Origin: Alkalihalobacterium sp048323755
GTDB taxonomy: Bacteria > Bacillota > Bacilli > Bacillales > Bacillaceae_F
Assembly: GCF_048323755.1 (NCBI RefSeq)
Contig: NZ_JBLWFS010000007.1
Location: 62,001 to 126,000, forward strand
Length of the DNA stretch: 64,000 nucleotides
Direction of reading: 5' to 3'
Each line of letters opens with the position of its first letter. Position 1 is the stretch's first letter. This document shows positions 15,947 through 24,557 of this stretch, piece by piece. The notes beneath the pieces were generated by a model. It did not search any database, was not told where the DNA came from, and saw only the letters and a list, made by a program, of their open reading frames with translations. The position numbers were made by a program, and so were the translations under genes.

Positions 15947-17593
15947 ATGAATAATACATTTATTTCTAATCTATGGAATAATCTTTGGCAATCGCATAGT
16001 AAAGTAAAAAATATAGTAACCTTCTCATTTGCCACTCAAACTTCTGAAACAGTAAATGAAAAAGGAAAGGTTAAGGAGACAGAGAAAAAAAACAATTCTA
16101 ATCCAATGTATAAAAAATCTCAACTTATAGGCTTAATATTAGGACCAGCATTATTTGCTATCATTATGTTGTTTTTCTCACCAGAAGGCTTATCACCAGA
16201 AGCAAGGGCGGTTCTTGCTAGTACAGTTTGGATAGCGACTTGGTGGATTACAGAAGCGATTCCGATCCCTGCTACTTCGTTGCTACCGATCGTGCTATTT
16301 CCAATCACTGGCGCATTAGATAGTGGATCAGTCACTTCTTCTTATGGGAATAGCATTATTTTCTTATTTTTAGGTGGCTTTTTAATTGCTCTTGCTATGG
16401 AGCGATGGGACTTACACAAGAGAATTGCATTAACGATTATCTCTATTATTGGAACAAGTACACAAAGGCTCGTACTTGGGTTTATGGTGGCCACAGGCTT
16501 TCTATCCATGTGGATTTCAAATACGGCTACAGCAATGATGATGGTTCCAATTGGTACTGCGATTATTTATCAAGTATCACGTAGTTTAAAAGAAAAAAAT
16601 GTAGGGATTGCGAATGAAGATAAAAATTTTGGACGTGCAATGATGTTAGGTATTGCTTATGCTGCTTCAATTGGTGGATTAGCGACCTTAATAGGTACGC
16701 CTCCAAACATGATATTAGCCGGTGTGGTGAATGAGTTATACGGTATCGATATCTCTTTTGCAGATTGGATGATGTTTGGATTACCTTTATCTATTATTCT
16801 ACTTGGCCTTGCTTGGGTCTATTTAATAAAATTTGCATTCCCGGTTCAAATGAAAACATTACCTGGCGGAGATGAGTTAATACGTGAACAAAAGAAATCA
16901 TTAGGAAAAACTAGTTTTGAAGAGAAGGCTGTACTGACGATCTTTTCATTAGCAGCTTTTGCATGGATTACCCGTTCGTTTTTACTAGACGGCCTTATTC
17001 CAGGAATTGATGACACAATGATTGCGATAACAGCAGCCGCTATTTTATTTATGATCCCTTCGTTAAGTAAACGAGGTACATTCCTATTAGATTGGGAAAC
17101 AGCGAAAAAGGTTCCATGGGGAATTCTCCTTTTATTTGGAGGTGGACTTGCAATAGCAGCTGGATTTAGAGAGTCAGGACTAGCAGCTTGGATTGGAAAC
17201 CAACTAACAGTGGTTGAAGGGGTTCACTTCCTTTTAGTTGTTACCATCGTTACAGCACTTGTTATGTTCCTTACTGAAATTACATCGAATACTGCATCTG
17301 CAACGATGATCTTACCAATCATGGCTTCACTTGCTTTTGCAATCGATGTTCATCCATATGCACTCATGATCCCAGCAGCAATTGCGGCATCTTGTGCATT
17401 TATGTTACCAGTAGCTACACCACCAAATGCAGTTGTTTTTGCATCCGGACATTTAAAAATGTTGGATATGGCTAGAGCCGGATTTTGGATTAATATGATA
17501 GCAATTGTAGTTATAGTTATCGCAATCTATTTCTACCTACCAATCGTTTGGAGTATGGATTTACAAATGATCCCTGAAATGTTTAAAGGGTAA
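15947..17593 (+). CDS. Sodium:dicarboxylate symporter, DASS family (SdcS-like)
   Basis: 548 residues. An unusually long polar N-terminal segment of about 50 residues precedes the membrane part of some 11-13 helices. Family motifs are TWWITEAIPIPATSLLPIVL, the first substrate/Na+ motif SNTATAMMMVPIG near 185, LIGTPPNMILAG near 245, the second SNT motif ITSNTASATMILPIM near 445 and ATPPNAVVF near 487. It imports succinate, malate or fumarate with Na+. AGGGGGAG lies 8 bases before the ATG. The dctSRB genes 6 kb upstream are its likely controllers, which is inference. Confidence 0.92.
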   Translation: MNNTFISNLWNNLWQSHSKVKNIVTFSFATQTSETVNEKGKVKETEKKNNSNPMYKKSQLIGLILGPALFAIIMLFFSPEGLSPEARAVLASTVWIATWWITEAIPIPATSLLPIVLFPITGALDSGSVTSSYGNSIIFLFLGGFLIALAMERWDLHKRIALTIISIIGTSTQRLVLGFMVATGFLSMWISNTATAMMMVPIGTAIIYQVSRSLKEKNVGIANEDKNFGRAMMLGIAYAASIGGLATLIGTPPNMILAGVVNELYGIDISFADWMMFGLPLSIILLGLAWVYLIKFAFPVQMKTLPGGDELIREQKKSLGKTSFEEKAVLTIFSLAAFAWITRSFLLDGLIPGIDDTMIAITAAAILFMIPSLSKRGTFLLDWETAKKVPWGILLLFGGGLAIAAGFRESGLAAWIGNQLTVVEGVHFLLVVTIVTALVMFLTEITSNTASATMILPIMASLAFAIDVHPYALMIPAAIAASCAFMLPVATPPNAVVFASGHLKMLDMARAGFWINMIAIVVIVIAIYFYLPIVWSMDLQMIPEMFKG

Positions 17594-17601
17594 AAAAGAT
17601 T

Positions 17602-17650
17602 AAAAGGATAACAGCGAGGTGAATGTCACCTTTGTTGTTATCTTTTTTTT
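17602..17650 (+). terminator. Terminator after the dicarboxylate symporter
   Basis: AAAGGATAACA / TTGTTATCTTT stem with an inner AGGTG/CACCT hairpin and an eight-T run. Confidence 0.88.
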
Positions 17651-17957
17651 CCTGAAGCCTCACTATCCCTTTATTTAAACAGTGGTTAATATTAAAGAGT
17701 GTATTTTTAAGAAAGTGAATAATAAAATTTTAAATTATTTAATAAAAATAGTATTGTAAAAAAGGCCAAACCATACTAGTATTATATTTAAAATTGTTAA
17801 TCTATTGAACTTTCAAACATTTATAAATGTGCAATATTATTTATAAAAAACCTTTTCAAACTTTTGGGTGTGTGTTAAGATACATCAAGATGAATATTTA
17901 TTAGTTATTTATACAAAAAATATACACATTATTTTAAAAAGAAGTCGGGGGATTATG
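17651..17957 (+). promoter_or_regulatory. AT-rich leader region of the amino-acid transporter operon
   Basis: About 300 bases without a gene. TTGTAA (17754-17759), 17 bases, TAGTAT (17777-17782) is a possible promoter, giving a leader of roughly 170 bases. A 12-base palindrome CATTTATAAATG lies at 17818-17829. I see no T-box, lysine or other riboswitch core and no terminator hairpin within the leader. Confidence 0.4.
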
Positions 17958-18710
17958 ATGAAAAAGTTTATGAAATTAGGTGTAACAGCATTGTTATCAT
18001 TAGGGTTACTTGTAGGGTGTGGATCAGACGACAAACAAGTACTTGTCATGGGTACTTCAGCAGACTACCCTCCATTCGAGTCAATTGATGAAGCTACAGG
18101 TGAAATCGTTGGATTTGATGTAGACTTAGCGCGTTATATTACGGAAGAACTAGGATATGAGTTTGAAGTGCAAGATATGGATTTCAATGGTCTTATTCCT
18201 GCTTTAGAAGGCGGTCGAGTTGATTTTGTTTTGGCTGGTATGACTCCTAGACCCGATCGTTTAGAGCGTGCGGATTTTTCAGATATCTATCATGAAGCAA
18301 ATAATTTAATTGTTTCAAAGGCTGATAGTGAAATTGATACTGTAGAAGATTTAGCTGGTAAAACAATTGGAGTTCAGCTTGGCTCTATTCAAGAAGAAGA
18401 GGCTGAAAGTGTGTTAGCTCCTGAGTTAGACGGGTTGCAAGTCGAAAAACGTAATCGTATTCCTGAACTAATTCAAGAAATTTTAGCAGGACGTATCGAT
18501 GCGGCTATTATTGAAGACACAGTTGCTAAAGGATATTTAGAAAGAAATGAAGAACTAACTTCATTCCTGTTACCACATACTGAAGAGGCTGGTTCAGCTA
18601 TTGCATTTCCAAAAGGTAGCGAACTTTTAGATCCATTTAATGAAGTTCTTAACGAAATGAAAGAGAATGGAAAGTTAGAAGAATTAATTTTAAAATGGTT
18701 TGACGAATAA
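17958..18710 (+). CDS. artP: Amino-acid ABC transporter substrate-binding lipoprotein (ArtP type)
   Basis: 250 residues. Lipoprotein signal with lipobox LVGC (Cys21), then the family 3 solute-binding fold: GTSADYPPFESIDEATGEIVG broken as GTSADYPPFESID then EIVGFDVDLARYI, the arginine site MTPRPDRLERADFS, and LAGKTIGVQLGSIQEEEAES. This fold binds polar or basic amino acids. ATG 17958 is preferred over 17955 for spacing to GGGGGA. Permease and ATPase follow, and yqjA comes next as in B. subtilis after artPQR, which supports an arginine-type system; other amino acids are possible. Confidence 0.88.
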   Translation: MKKFMKLGVTALLSLGLLVGCGSDDKQVLVMGTSADYPPFESIDEATGEIVGFDVDLARYITEELGYEFEVQDMDFNGLIPALEGGRVDFVLAGMTPRPDRLERADFSDIYHEANNLIVSKADSEIDTVEDLAGKTIGVQLGSIQEEEAESVLAPELDGLQVEKRNRIPELIQEILAGRIDAAIIEDTVAKGYLERNEELTSFLLPHTEEAGSAIAFPKGSELLDPFNEVLNEMKENGKLEELILKWFDE

Positions 18711-18755
18711 TTATTAACTAGATAGAAATATACGAGAGAGGAATGAGATACGGGC

Positions 18756-19415
18756 ATGAATTTGGATTTTAACCAAATCGTGCCCTCTATCCCTTTTATC
18801 ATGGGAGGGATATGGGTCACGTTAAAGTTTGTAAGTGTGTCTTTAATTATTGGTTTAATATTAGGGACATTCCTTGCTGTACTTAAGATTGGAAAGGTTA
18901 AGGTATTAATTATTTTATCTGATATATATACATCAATTTTTCGTGGTACACCGCTTATTTTGCAATTATCTATTATCTACTTTGCGACACCTCAGTTAAT
19001 TGATTATAATATTTCTGCCTATGAAGCAGGTGTTTTAACATTTGGTTTAAACTCAGCTGCCTACATATCAGAAATCATTCGTGCTGGTATTCAAGCGGTT
19101 GATAAGGGACAAAAGGAAGCTGCAGAAGCACTAGGTATTCCTTACAATCAAATGATGCTAAAAATTATATTACCACAGGCGTTTAGAAATATTTTACCTG
19201 CATTATTTAACGAATTTATTACTCTAACAAAAGAGTCTGCGATCGTATCGGTTATAGGTGTTATGGATATTTTAAGAAGGTCGCAAGTTGTGGCTTCGAA
19301 TACGTTCGCCTATTTTGAGCCGTTACTGATTGCTGGTGTTATCTATTATGTATTAGTAATGGCATTAACTCTTCTTGGAAAGTTGCTAGAGAGGAGATTG
19401 AAACGCAGTGATTAA
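18756..19415 (+). CDS. artQ: Amino-acid ABC transporter permease (ArtQ type)
   Basis: 219 residues with five membrane helices of the HisMQ family. The coupling motif EAAEALGIPYNQMMLKIILP is at about 120-140, close to the family EAAxxxG form. FRGTPLILQLSIIYF is another landmark. It forms the membrane channel with the lipoprotein at 17958 and overlaps the ATPase start by 8 bases, so translation is coupled. Its own SD is weak (GAGAGG about 15 bases upstream). Confidence 0.9.
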   Translation: MNLDFNQIVPSIPFIMGGIWVTLKFVSVSLIIGLILGTFLAVLKIGKVKVLIILSDIYTSIFRGTPLILQLSIIYFATPQLIDYNISAYEAGVLTFGLNSAAYISEIIRAGIQAVDKGQKEAAEALGIPYNQMMLKIILPQAFRNILPALFNEFITLTKESAIVSVIGVMDILRRSQVVASNTFAYFEPLLIAGVIYYVLVMALTLLGKLLERRLKRSD

Positions 19416-20130
19416 TGTAAAAAATTTATACAAATCATTTGGAAAGCTTGAAGTATTAAAAAATATTTCAACTTCAATAAATAAAGGAGAAGTCGTTGCG
19501 ATTATCGGCCCTTCTGGATCTGGTAAGTCAACGTTTCTAAGATGCTTAAACATGCTAGAACAACCGACTTCTGGCGAGGTTTGGTTTAATGATACGGAAT
19601 TAACGAACCCTAAAGTTGATATATTAAAAGTTAGGCAACAAATCGGTATGGTATTTCAACACTTTCATTTATTCCCGCATATGACGGTGTTGGAAAACTT
19701 AACTTACGCACCGATGTCGGTTAAAAAAATGGAGAAACCCGAAGCTGTCGCTAAGGCAGAAGGACTTCTAAAAAAAGTCGGTTTATTTGAAAAGAAAGAT
19801 GAGTATCCTAGTCGCCTTTCTGGTGGACAAAAGCAACGTGTTGCAATTGCTCGTGCGTTAGCTATGGACCCTGAAGTAATGTTATTTGATGAACCGACTT
19901 CTGCACTTGACCCTGAAATGGTAAAAGAAGTATTAGAAGTTATGAAATCATTAACACAAACGGGTATGACAATGGCTATTGTTACACACGAAATGGGCTT
20001 CGCTAGAGAAGTGGCTGATCGAGTAATTTTCTTGGATCATGGACAACTGTTAGAAGATGCTCCTCCTAGTGAATTTTTCAGTCAACCGAAAACAGAACGG
20101 GCTCGTGATTTTCTTCAAAAGGTGTTATAA
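19408..20130 (+). CDS. artR: Amino-acid ABC transporter ATP-binding protein (ArtR type)
   Basis: 240 residues with a complete ABC set: Walker A GPSGSGKS at 34-41, Q-loop VFQHFHLFPHMTVLEN, signature LSGGQKQR, Walker B VMLFDEPTSALD and the switch His in IVTHEMGF. It starts at GTG inside the end of the permease gene. It hydrolyses ATP to drive uptake by the adjacent permease, and closes the three-gene operon; a terminator lies 50 bases downstream. Confidence 0.93.
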   Translation: MINVKNLYKSFGKLEVLKNISTSINKGEVVAIIGPSGSGKSTFLRCLNMLEQPTSGEVWFNDTELTNPKVDILKVRQQIGMVFQHFHLFPHMTVLENLTYAPMSVKKMEKPEAVAKAEGLLKKVGLFEKKDEYPSRLSGGQKQRVAIARALAMDPEVMLFDEPTSALDPEMVKEVLEVMKSLTQTGMTMAIVTHEMGFAREVADRVIFLDHGQLLEDAPPSEFFSQPKTERARDFLQKVL

Positions 20131-20182
20131 ACGAAGTTTGACTTTTCGAGAAGCTGATAAATTAAATAAATTACCGTATAAT

Positions 20183-20210
20183 AAAAGATGGTCTCTAGGC
20201 CATCTTTTTT
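20183..20210 (+). terminator. Terminator of the artPQR operon
   Basis: AAAAGATGG / CCATCTTTT stem, 8-base loop region, followed by T. Confidence 0.85.
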
Positions 20211-20235
20211 CTATTCTATCCGATAGGAGAACTAC

Positions 20236-21201
20236 ATGTTTACAATAGGTTATCGAACATTAAAAACAGCCGTTGGAGCAGGAATTGCTATTGCTATCGC
20301 TCAATGGCTTGAATTAGATTTTTTTGCATCAGCAGCTATCCTTACGATTTTATGTATTTCCGTTACGCGAAGGAGCTCGGTTTCATTATCCTGGCAACGA
20401 TTTGTCGGGTGCTTATTAGGGTTAGTGTTAGCTTTTATCCTATTCGAATGGGTAGGATACCATCCTATTTCTCTAATGATTTTATTATTAGTCTTTATAC
20501 CTCTATCCGTTAAACTGAAAGTAAAAGAAGGTATAGTAACGAGTTGTGTCATCATCTTACATATTTATACTCTAGGCACGGTTTCAGTAGCTATTTTTCT
20601 AAACGAATTATATATTATCATCATTGGTATAGGTGTAGCATTATTAATGAATTTATATATGCCGAGTGTAGACCGAGATTTACATAAGTATCAAAAGAGA
20701 ATTGAGGATAATTTTAAAATCATCTTAAATGAGTTCTCAAACTATTTAGGGAATAGCGGTAATTTATGGGATGGCAAAGAATTGACGGAAACATACGAGC
20801 TCATTCAAGATGCTAAAGATATTGCCATACGAAATATTGAAAATCATCTATTACGGTATGAAGATCAATATTATCATTACTTTAAAATGCGAGAAAAACA
20901 ATTTGAAATCATTGAAAGAATTATGCCGTTTATTTCTTCTTTAGATGATACCGTTATTCAAGGAATTAAAATATCGAAGTTTTTAGAAGGGTTAAGTCAA
21001 GCAGTGGGGCCGGTAAATACAGCTAGTTATTTTTTAGACGAGCTGGCTAAAATGCGACAAGAATTCGAGCGAATGGAATTACCGCAAACACGTCAAGAAT
21101 TTGAAATTCGATCATCACTGTATTATGTCATGCATGAACTAGAAAAATATTTATTAATTAAGGAATCATTGAGAAAACAGACATTAAACACAGAGAAATA
21201 G
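20236..21201 (+). CDS. yqjA: Aromatic acid exporter family membrane protein (YqjA-like, FUSC fold)
   Basis: 321 residues. The N-terminal half (about 1-140) has five or six membrane helices starting IGYRTLKTAVGAGIAIAIAQ, as in ArAE/DUF939 proteins. The C-terminal half (about 145-321) is cytosolic and helical, with repeated acidic/basic stretches and probable coiled coil (LLRYEDQYYHYFKMREKQFE). AGGAGA precedes the ATG. Position directly after artPQR matches B. subtilis yqjA. Export of aromatic or other acids is the family expectation; substrate unknown. Confidence 0.82.
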   Translation: MFTIGYRTLKTAVGAGIAIAIAQWLELDFFASAAILTILCISVTRRSSVSLSWQRFVGCLLGLVLAFILFEWVGYHPISLMILLLVFIPLSVKLKVKEGIVTSCVIILHIYTLGTVSVAIFLNELYIIIIGIGVALLMNLYMPSVDRDLHKYQKRIEDNFKIILNEFSNYLGNSGNLWDGKELTETYELIQDAKDIAIRNIENHLLRYEDQYYHYFKMREKQFEIIERIMPFISSLDDTVIQGIKISKFLEGLSQAVGPVNTASYFLDELAKMRQEFERMELPQTRQEFEIRSSLYYVMHELEKYLLIKESLRKQTLNTEK

Positions 21202-21260
21202 GAATAAAAACAGGATGGTTAGTCAAGATAAGGAAAAGAGCATATTCTGGAGGCGGTCTT

Positions 21261-21770
21261 ATGCTGAAAATACTTTTCTTATCGCTGTTGTTAGTCGCTT
21301 CTCCTATTTGGCCACTTGGTGAAAATCCATTGATTGGTGATCCGTACCTTATCGTTAATAAACAATATAATCAACTAGCGTATATTCATGATGGTGCCAT
21401 TCAAGACGTATATTCTGTAGCAACTGGAAAGGAACTCGATTTAACCCCTGAAGGTGAGTTTATGATTGTCGTTAAGGCGCCAAACCCTTATTATCGAAAA
21501 AAAGATATTGAGGGCGGGGCAAAAGAAAATCCACTAGGAACGAGATGGATCGGCTTTGACGCTCTAGAAACGGACGGACGAATATACGGTGTACATGGGA
21601 CCAATGCTCCCCAATCAATAGGGCATTATGTGACAGCAGGTTGTGTAAGAATGGAAAATACAAATGTAGAAAAGTTATATGCTGAAATCCCATTAGGAAC
21701 AAAAATCCTAATTGTAAATACGACTGAGAGTTTTGAAGAACTTGCTAGAAAAGCAGGAGCGATTGAATAA
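21261..21770 (+). CDS. L,D-transpeptidase of the YkuD family
   Basis: 169 residues. A signal peptide (about 1-20, KILFLSLLLVASPIWPLG) is followed by the YkuD catalytic domain. The catalytic motif is HGTN at 112 and the conserved SIGHYVTAGCVRM with Cys128 and Arg130. These enzymes cross-link peptidoglycan by 3-3 bonds or trim it outside the membrane. GGAGGCGG lies just upstream of the ATG. No LysM or other wall-binding domain is present, so it is the minimal form. A terminator follows the stop at once. Confidence 0.9.
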   Translation: MLKILFLSLLLVASPIWPLGENPLIGDPYLIVNKQYNQLAYIHDGAIQDVYSVATGKELDLTPEGEFMIVVKAPNPYYRKKDIEGGAKENPLGTRWIGFDALETDGRIYGVHGTNAPQSIGHYVTAGCVRMENTNVEKLYAEIPLGTKILIVNTTESFEELARKAGAIE

Positions 21771-21777
21771 AGAAAAA

Positions 21778-21817
21778 GAAGAGGCATTCTCATTAGTTAG
21801 ATGAGTACGCCTCTTCA
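21778..21817. terminator. Terminator between ldt and prli42, possibly bidirectional
   Basis: GAAGAGGC / GCCTCTTC outer stem with inner CTCAT/ATGAG. It lies between convergent genes. T-richness after the stem is modest on the plus strand; on the minus strand the hairpin is followed by TTCTTTTTCTTT, which fits the prli42 transcript better. Confidence 0.7.
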
Positions 21818-21823
21818 TATCAC

Positions 21824-21916
21824 CTAGAGCCACAAAGCGGCTCCTGTAAGTAAACTACCTACTACTAATGTTACAATCATCACATAGATAACTAATTTTT
21901 GAAATTTACGTGGCAT
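21824..21916 (-). CDS. prli42: Stressosome-associated membrane miniprotein Prli42
   Basis: A 30-codon gene: MPRKFQKLVIYVMIVTLV followed by VGSLLTGAALWL, with a perfect AGGAGG (21926-21931) nine bases before the ATG. The shape is that of Prli42 miniproteins: a short basic cytosolic N-terminus and one C-terminal membrane helix ending in a small-residue-rich LLTG segment. In Listeria, Prli42 anchors the stressosome to the membrane and is conserved across Firmicutes. It is convergent with the L,D-transpeptidase gene. Confidence 0.85.
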   Translation of the reverse strand: MPRKFQKLVIYVMIVTLVVGSLLTGAALWL

Positions 21917-21955
21917 AAGAAATGACCTCCTAGAAAGACATACTATAGTTATTGT

Positions 21956-21990
21956 ACCTTGTTATAGACGTTTGAACAAGGTTCTTTTTT
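21956..21990 (+). terminator. Plus-strand hairpin with T-run upstream of prli42
   Basis: ACCTTGTT / AACAAGGT stem, 11-base loop, then TCTTTTTT. No plus-strand gene ends here; the nearest upstream one already has its own hairpin. It may stop read-through or an antisense RNA across prli42. Confidence 0.55.
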
Positions 21991-22131
21991 ATTCCTATAA
22001 CTCATGAATTTCCCATTAAAATCATTGATTGACAATGACAAAAAAAGAGGAAAAATGAGAATGATAGAGAAGATTCTACATTGTGTTTTATTATATAGAT
22101 AAAGATCAAAATGAACTAGGAGTGGATAGTT

Positions 22132-22557
22132 ATGGAAAATTCGAATGCACCTAAAAAAATCGATCATATTGGAATTGCTGTTCAATCAATTGAAAATGCA
22201 CTGCCTTTTTACACAGAACAATTAAACCTTCAACTACTAGCCATTGAAGAAGTAGCTTCTCAAGGAGTTAAAGTAGCTTTTCTGAAGATTGGTGAATCCA
22301 AAATTGAATTACTAGAGCCTTTACATGAGCAAAGTCCAATAGCAAAATTCATTGCTAAAAAAGGAGAAGGTATTCACCATATCGCATTAGGTGTTGAAGG
22401 TATTCAAGACCGTATTAATGAAATTAAAGAAAAAGGGATCCAAATGATAAACAATGAACCGGTAAAAGGAGCGGGTGGAGCTCAAGTTGCCTTTATTCAT
22501 CCAAAGTCATCAGGCGGAATCCTCTATGAGTTTTGCGAAAAAAATAAATCAGAATAA
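22132..22557 (+). CDS. mce: Methylmalonyl-CoA epimerase (VOC superfamily)
   Basis: 141 residues with two VOC beta-alpha-beta-beta-beta units. Probable metal ligands are His12 (KKIDHIGIAV), His83 (GIHHIALGV) and Glu133 (ILYEFCEK), matching the pattern of the epimerase. It interconverts (R)- and (S)-methylmalonyl-CoA. AGGAGTGG precedes the ATG. In related Bacillus genomes yqjC (mce) is followed by a carboxyltransferase gene (yqjD); here the next gene is yqjE, and a carboxyltransferase is found 11 kb upstream instead. Another VOC enzyme cannot be excluded. Confidence 0.85.
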   Translation: MENSNAPKKIDHIGIAVQSIENALPFYTEQLNLQLLAIEEVASQGVKVAFLKIGESKIELLEPLHEQSPIAKFIAKKGEGIHHIALGVEGIQDRINEIKEKGIQMINNEPVKGAGGAQVAFIHPKSSGGILYEFCEKNKSE

Positions 22558-22649
22558 TTTTTCTCTTCTATAGAACCTCACAAAAGGTGAAATGTTCGGG
22601 AAAATCATGTACCATTTAAAGTGAAAAACCGATAGATGGAGGCAGATAA

Positions 22650-23771
22650 ATGATAAATGAACAACGTGTTTTGGATGAGTTTTTAGAGCTCGTTCAAATT
22701 GACTCAGAAACGAAACATGAACAATTGATTGCACCTGTTTTGAAGAAAAAGTTTGAGGACCTTGGTGTTGAAGTATTTGAAGATGATACGACAGAACAAA
22801 CAGGACATGGTGCAGGCAATTTAATCTGTACTTTACCTGGTACAAAAGAGGGAGTAGACCCAATTTATTTTACTTCTCATATGGATACTGTTGTTCCTGG
22901 TGTTGGGATAAAACCTTCTATTAAAGATGGATATGTAGTAACGGACGGAACGACTATTTTAGGTGCTGATGATAAAGCCGGAATTGCTGTAATGCTTGAA
23001 GCAATCAAAGTATTAAAAGAGCAGAACTTAGACCACGGCACGATCCAATTTATCATTACAGTTGGTGAAGAATCAGGGTTAGTAGGAGCTAAAGCACTCG
23101 ATCCTTCTTTAGTAAAAGCAAAGTTCGGTTTTGCATTAGACAGTGATGGACCAGTTGGTGATATTATCGTTGCAGCTCCAACACAAGCAAAAGTAAATGT
23201 TGTAGTTCACGGAAAAACAGCTCATGCTGGTGTAGCACCTGAAAAAGGGATTTCAGCTATTACGGTAGCTGCTAGGGCCATTTCAAAAATGCCACTAGGA
23301 CGAATTGATGAAGAGACAACAGCAAATATTGGCCGTTTTGAAGGTGGCACACAAACGAATATTGTTTGTGATTATGTAGCCATTTTAGCTGAAGCTCGTT
23401 CCCTGCTTCCAGAAAAAATGGAAAAGCAAGTGGCAACAATGAAAGCCGCTTTTGAAGAGACTGCAAAAGAGTTTGATACGACAGCAGATGTTGATGTAGA
23501 TGTTATGTACCCTGGCTTTAAACTAGGCGATGGTGATGAAGTAGTTGAGGTTGCTAAACAGGCGATGACTTCTATCGATCGTACACCACGGTTACTAAAA
23601 AGCGGCGGTGGCAGTGATGCCAATATCATTGCTGGCTTTGGAATTCCAACGGTAAACCTTGCAGTGGGGTATGAAGAGATACATACGAAAAATGAACGCA
23701 TGCCTATTTCGGAACTAATTAAGCTTGCAGAAGCGGTTGTTTCGATTGTAAAAACCGTTACAAATAAATAA
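22650..23771 (+). CDS. yqjE: M20 metallopeptidase, PepT-like (YqjE)
   Basis: 373 residues, the usual length. Zinc ligands and catalytic residues are visible: SHMDTVVPG (His77, Asp79), GADDKAGIA (Asp107), GEESGLVGAKAL near 142 and KSGGGSDANII near 310. A dimerization domain lies between about 175 and 285 (VVHGKTAHAG). It is a cytosolic aminopeptidase acting on short peptides, related to tripeptidase T; exact substrate unproven. GGAGG precedes the ATG, and a terminator follows the stop. Placement after mce matches B. subtilis yqjE. Confidence 0.9.
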   Translation: MINEQRVLDEFLELVQIDSETKHEQLIAPVLKKKFEDLGVEVFEDDTTEQTGHGAGNLICTLPGTKEGVDPIYFTSHMDTVVPGVGIKPSIKDGYVVTDGTTILGADDKAGIAVMLEAIKVLKEQNLDHGTIQFIITVGEESGLVGAKALDPSLVKAKFGFALDSDGPVGDIIVAAPTQAKVNVVVHGKTAHAGVAPEKGISAITVAARAISKMPLGRIDEETTANIGRFEGGTQTNIVCDYVAILAEARSLLPEKMEKQVATMKAAFEETAKEFDTTADVDVDVMYPGFKLGDGDEVVEVAKQAMTSIDRTPRLLKSGGGSDANIIAGFGIPTVNLAVGYEEIHTKNERMPISELIKLAEAVVSIVKTVTNK

Positions 23772-23781
23772 AACTCCCGAT

Positions 23782-23807
23782 AGAGTCCAAATGTTTGGGC
23801 TCTTTTT
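23782..23807 (+). terminator. Terminator of mce-yqjE
   Basis: AGAGTCCAAA / TTTGGGCTCT ten-pair stem with a TG loop, then T-run. Confidence 0.88.
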
Positions 23808-23903
23808 GGTTTTTTTGGTACACTATATTAGTAAAGTTAGTGAATAAAAGTAAAATATAGATAAATACTTATATTATGGGCCTGGGAGAAAGGGTTGATT
23901 AAT

Positions 23904-24410
23904 ATGGAATATAATGATATCCATCAAATGTTAAATTATTTCCGTGCAACGTATAAAGTTGTTGAAGAAGACTGGCAAAAGTCAGCGCAAGAAGTCGGCA
24001 TTACACAGTCAGAGCAACATATGCTCTGGATTATTTATTTTGGGAAAAAAGTTTCAATGTCATATATTGCCAAAGTAGGTTTATGGGATTTATCGACAGT
24101 TATGCAAGTGATTAAACGTTTAAAAGCAAAAGGGCTTGTTCATACCATTAAAGACGAAAATGACCTTCGAATCTCGTATGTAATGTTGACGCCAGATGGT
24201 GAGAAGAAGAGAGAAGCAACTTCCGAATTTTCCTACCGTTTCTCTGAATTTTTAGCTAATTATGCAAACGAAAACGATGAACAAAAACAAAGGCTTGAAG
24301 AGTCGTTACACTTTGTAAAAGATTTTTGTAAGCATTATTATGGACAGGAATTTATACAATGGGTGGATAAAACGAGTAGTTTAAATGAAGCAGATAATGA
24401 TAATAAGTAA
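23904..24410 (+). CDS. MarR-family regulator of the Hpr/ScoC group
   Basis: 168 residues, one winged helix. The segment ITQSEQHMLWIIYFGKKVSM followed by YIAKVGLWDLSTVMQVIKRL closely resembles ScoC (Hpr), which controls exoprotease and sporulation genes in B. subtilis; DLRISYVMLTPDG is the wing. ATG 23904 is chosen with GAAAGGG nine bases upstream; TTG 23895 overlaps that site. It is shorter than ScoC at the C-terminus, so it is probably a paralogue with its own targets. Single-gene unit with a terminator after the stop. Confidence 0.85.
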   Translation: MEYNDIHQMLNYFRATYKVVEEDWQKSAQEVGITQSEQHMLWIIYFGKKVSMSYIAKVGLWDLSTVMQVIKRLKAKGLVHTIKDENDLRISYVMLTPDGEKKREATSEFSYRFSEFLANYANENDEQKQRLEESLHFVKDFCKHYYGQEFIQWVDKTSSLNEADNDNK

Positions 24411-24415
24411 TACAG

Positions 24416-24449
24416 AAGGTGTGAGTTAACTAATAGCTCGCATCTTTTT
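24416..24449 (+). terminator. Terminator of the ScoC-like gene
   Basis: AGGTGTGAG / CTCGCATCT stem with two G-T pairs and a T-run. Confidence 0.78.
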
Positions 24450-24557
24450 AGGTTCCAATGGAGTGATAGTTGAAGCTTCTTTAGTTCTTTACAATCGTAC
24501 GGCTTTTAAATAAGTCCCATCTAATATTTTGTTTTATAATGGTTGTAGGTGATGATA

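Noticed and set aside
17868..17957. ArgR/AhrC box near GATGAATATTTATT upstream of artP
   Set aside because: Only partial match in an AT-rich region; not distinguishable from chance.
20057..20248. 63-codon open frame overlapping the end of artR
   Set aside because: It crosses the artR stop and its terminator and has no SD.
22022..22075. Fur box upstream of mce (GAGAATGATAGAGAA)
   Set aside because: Only one half resembles TGATAAT; the second half is missing.
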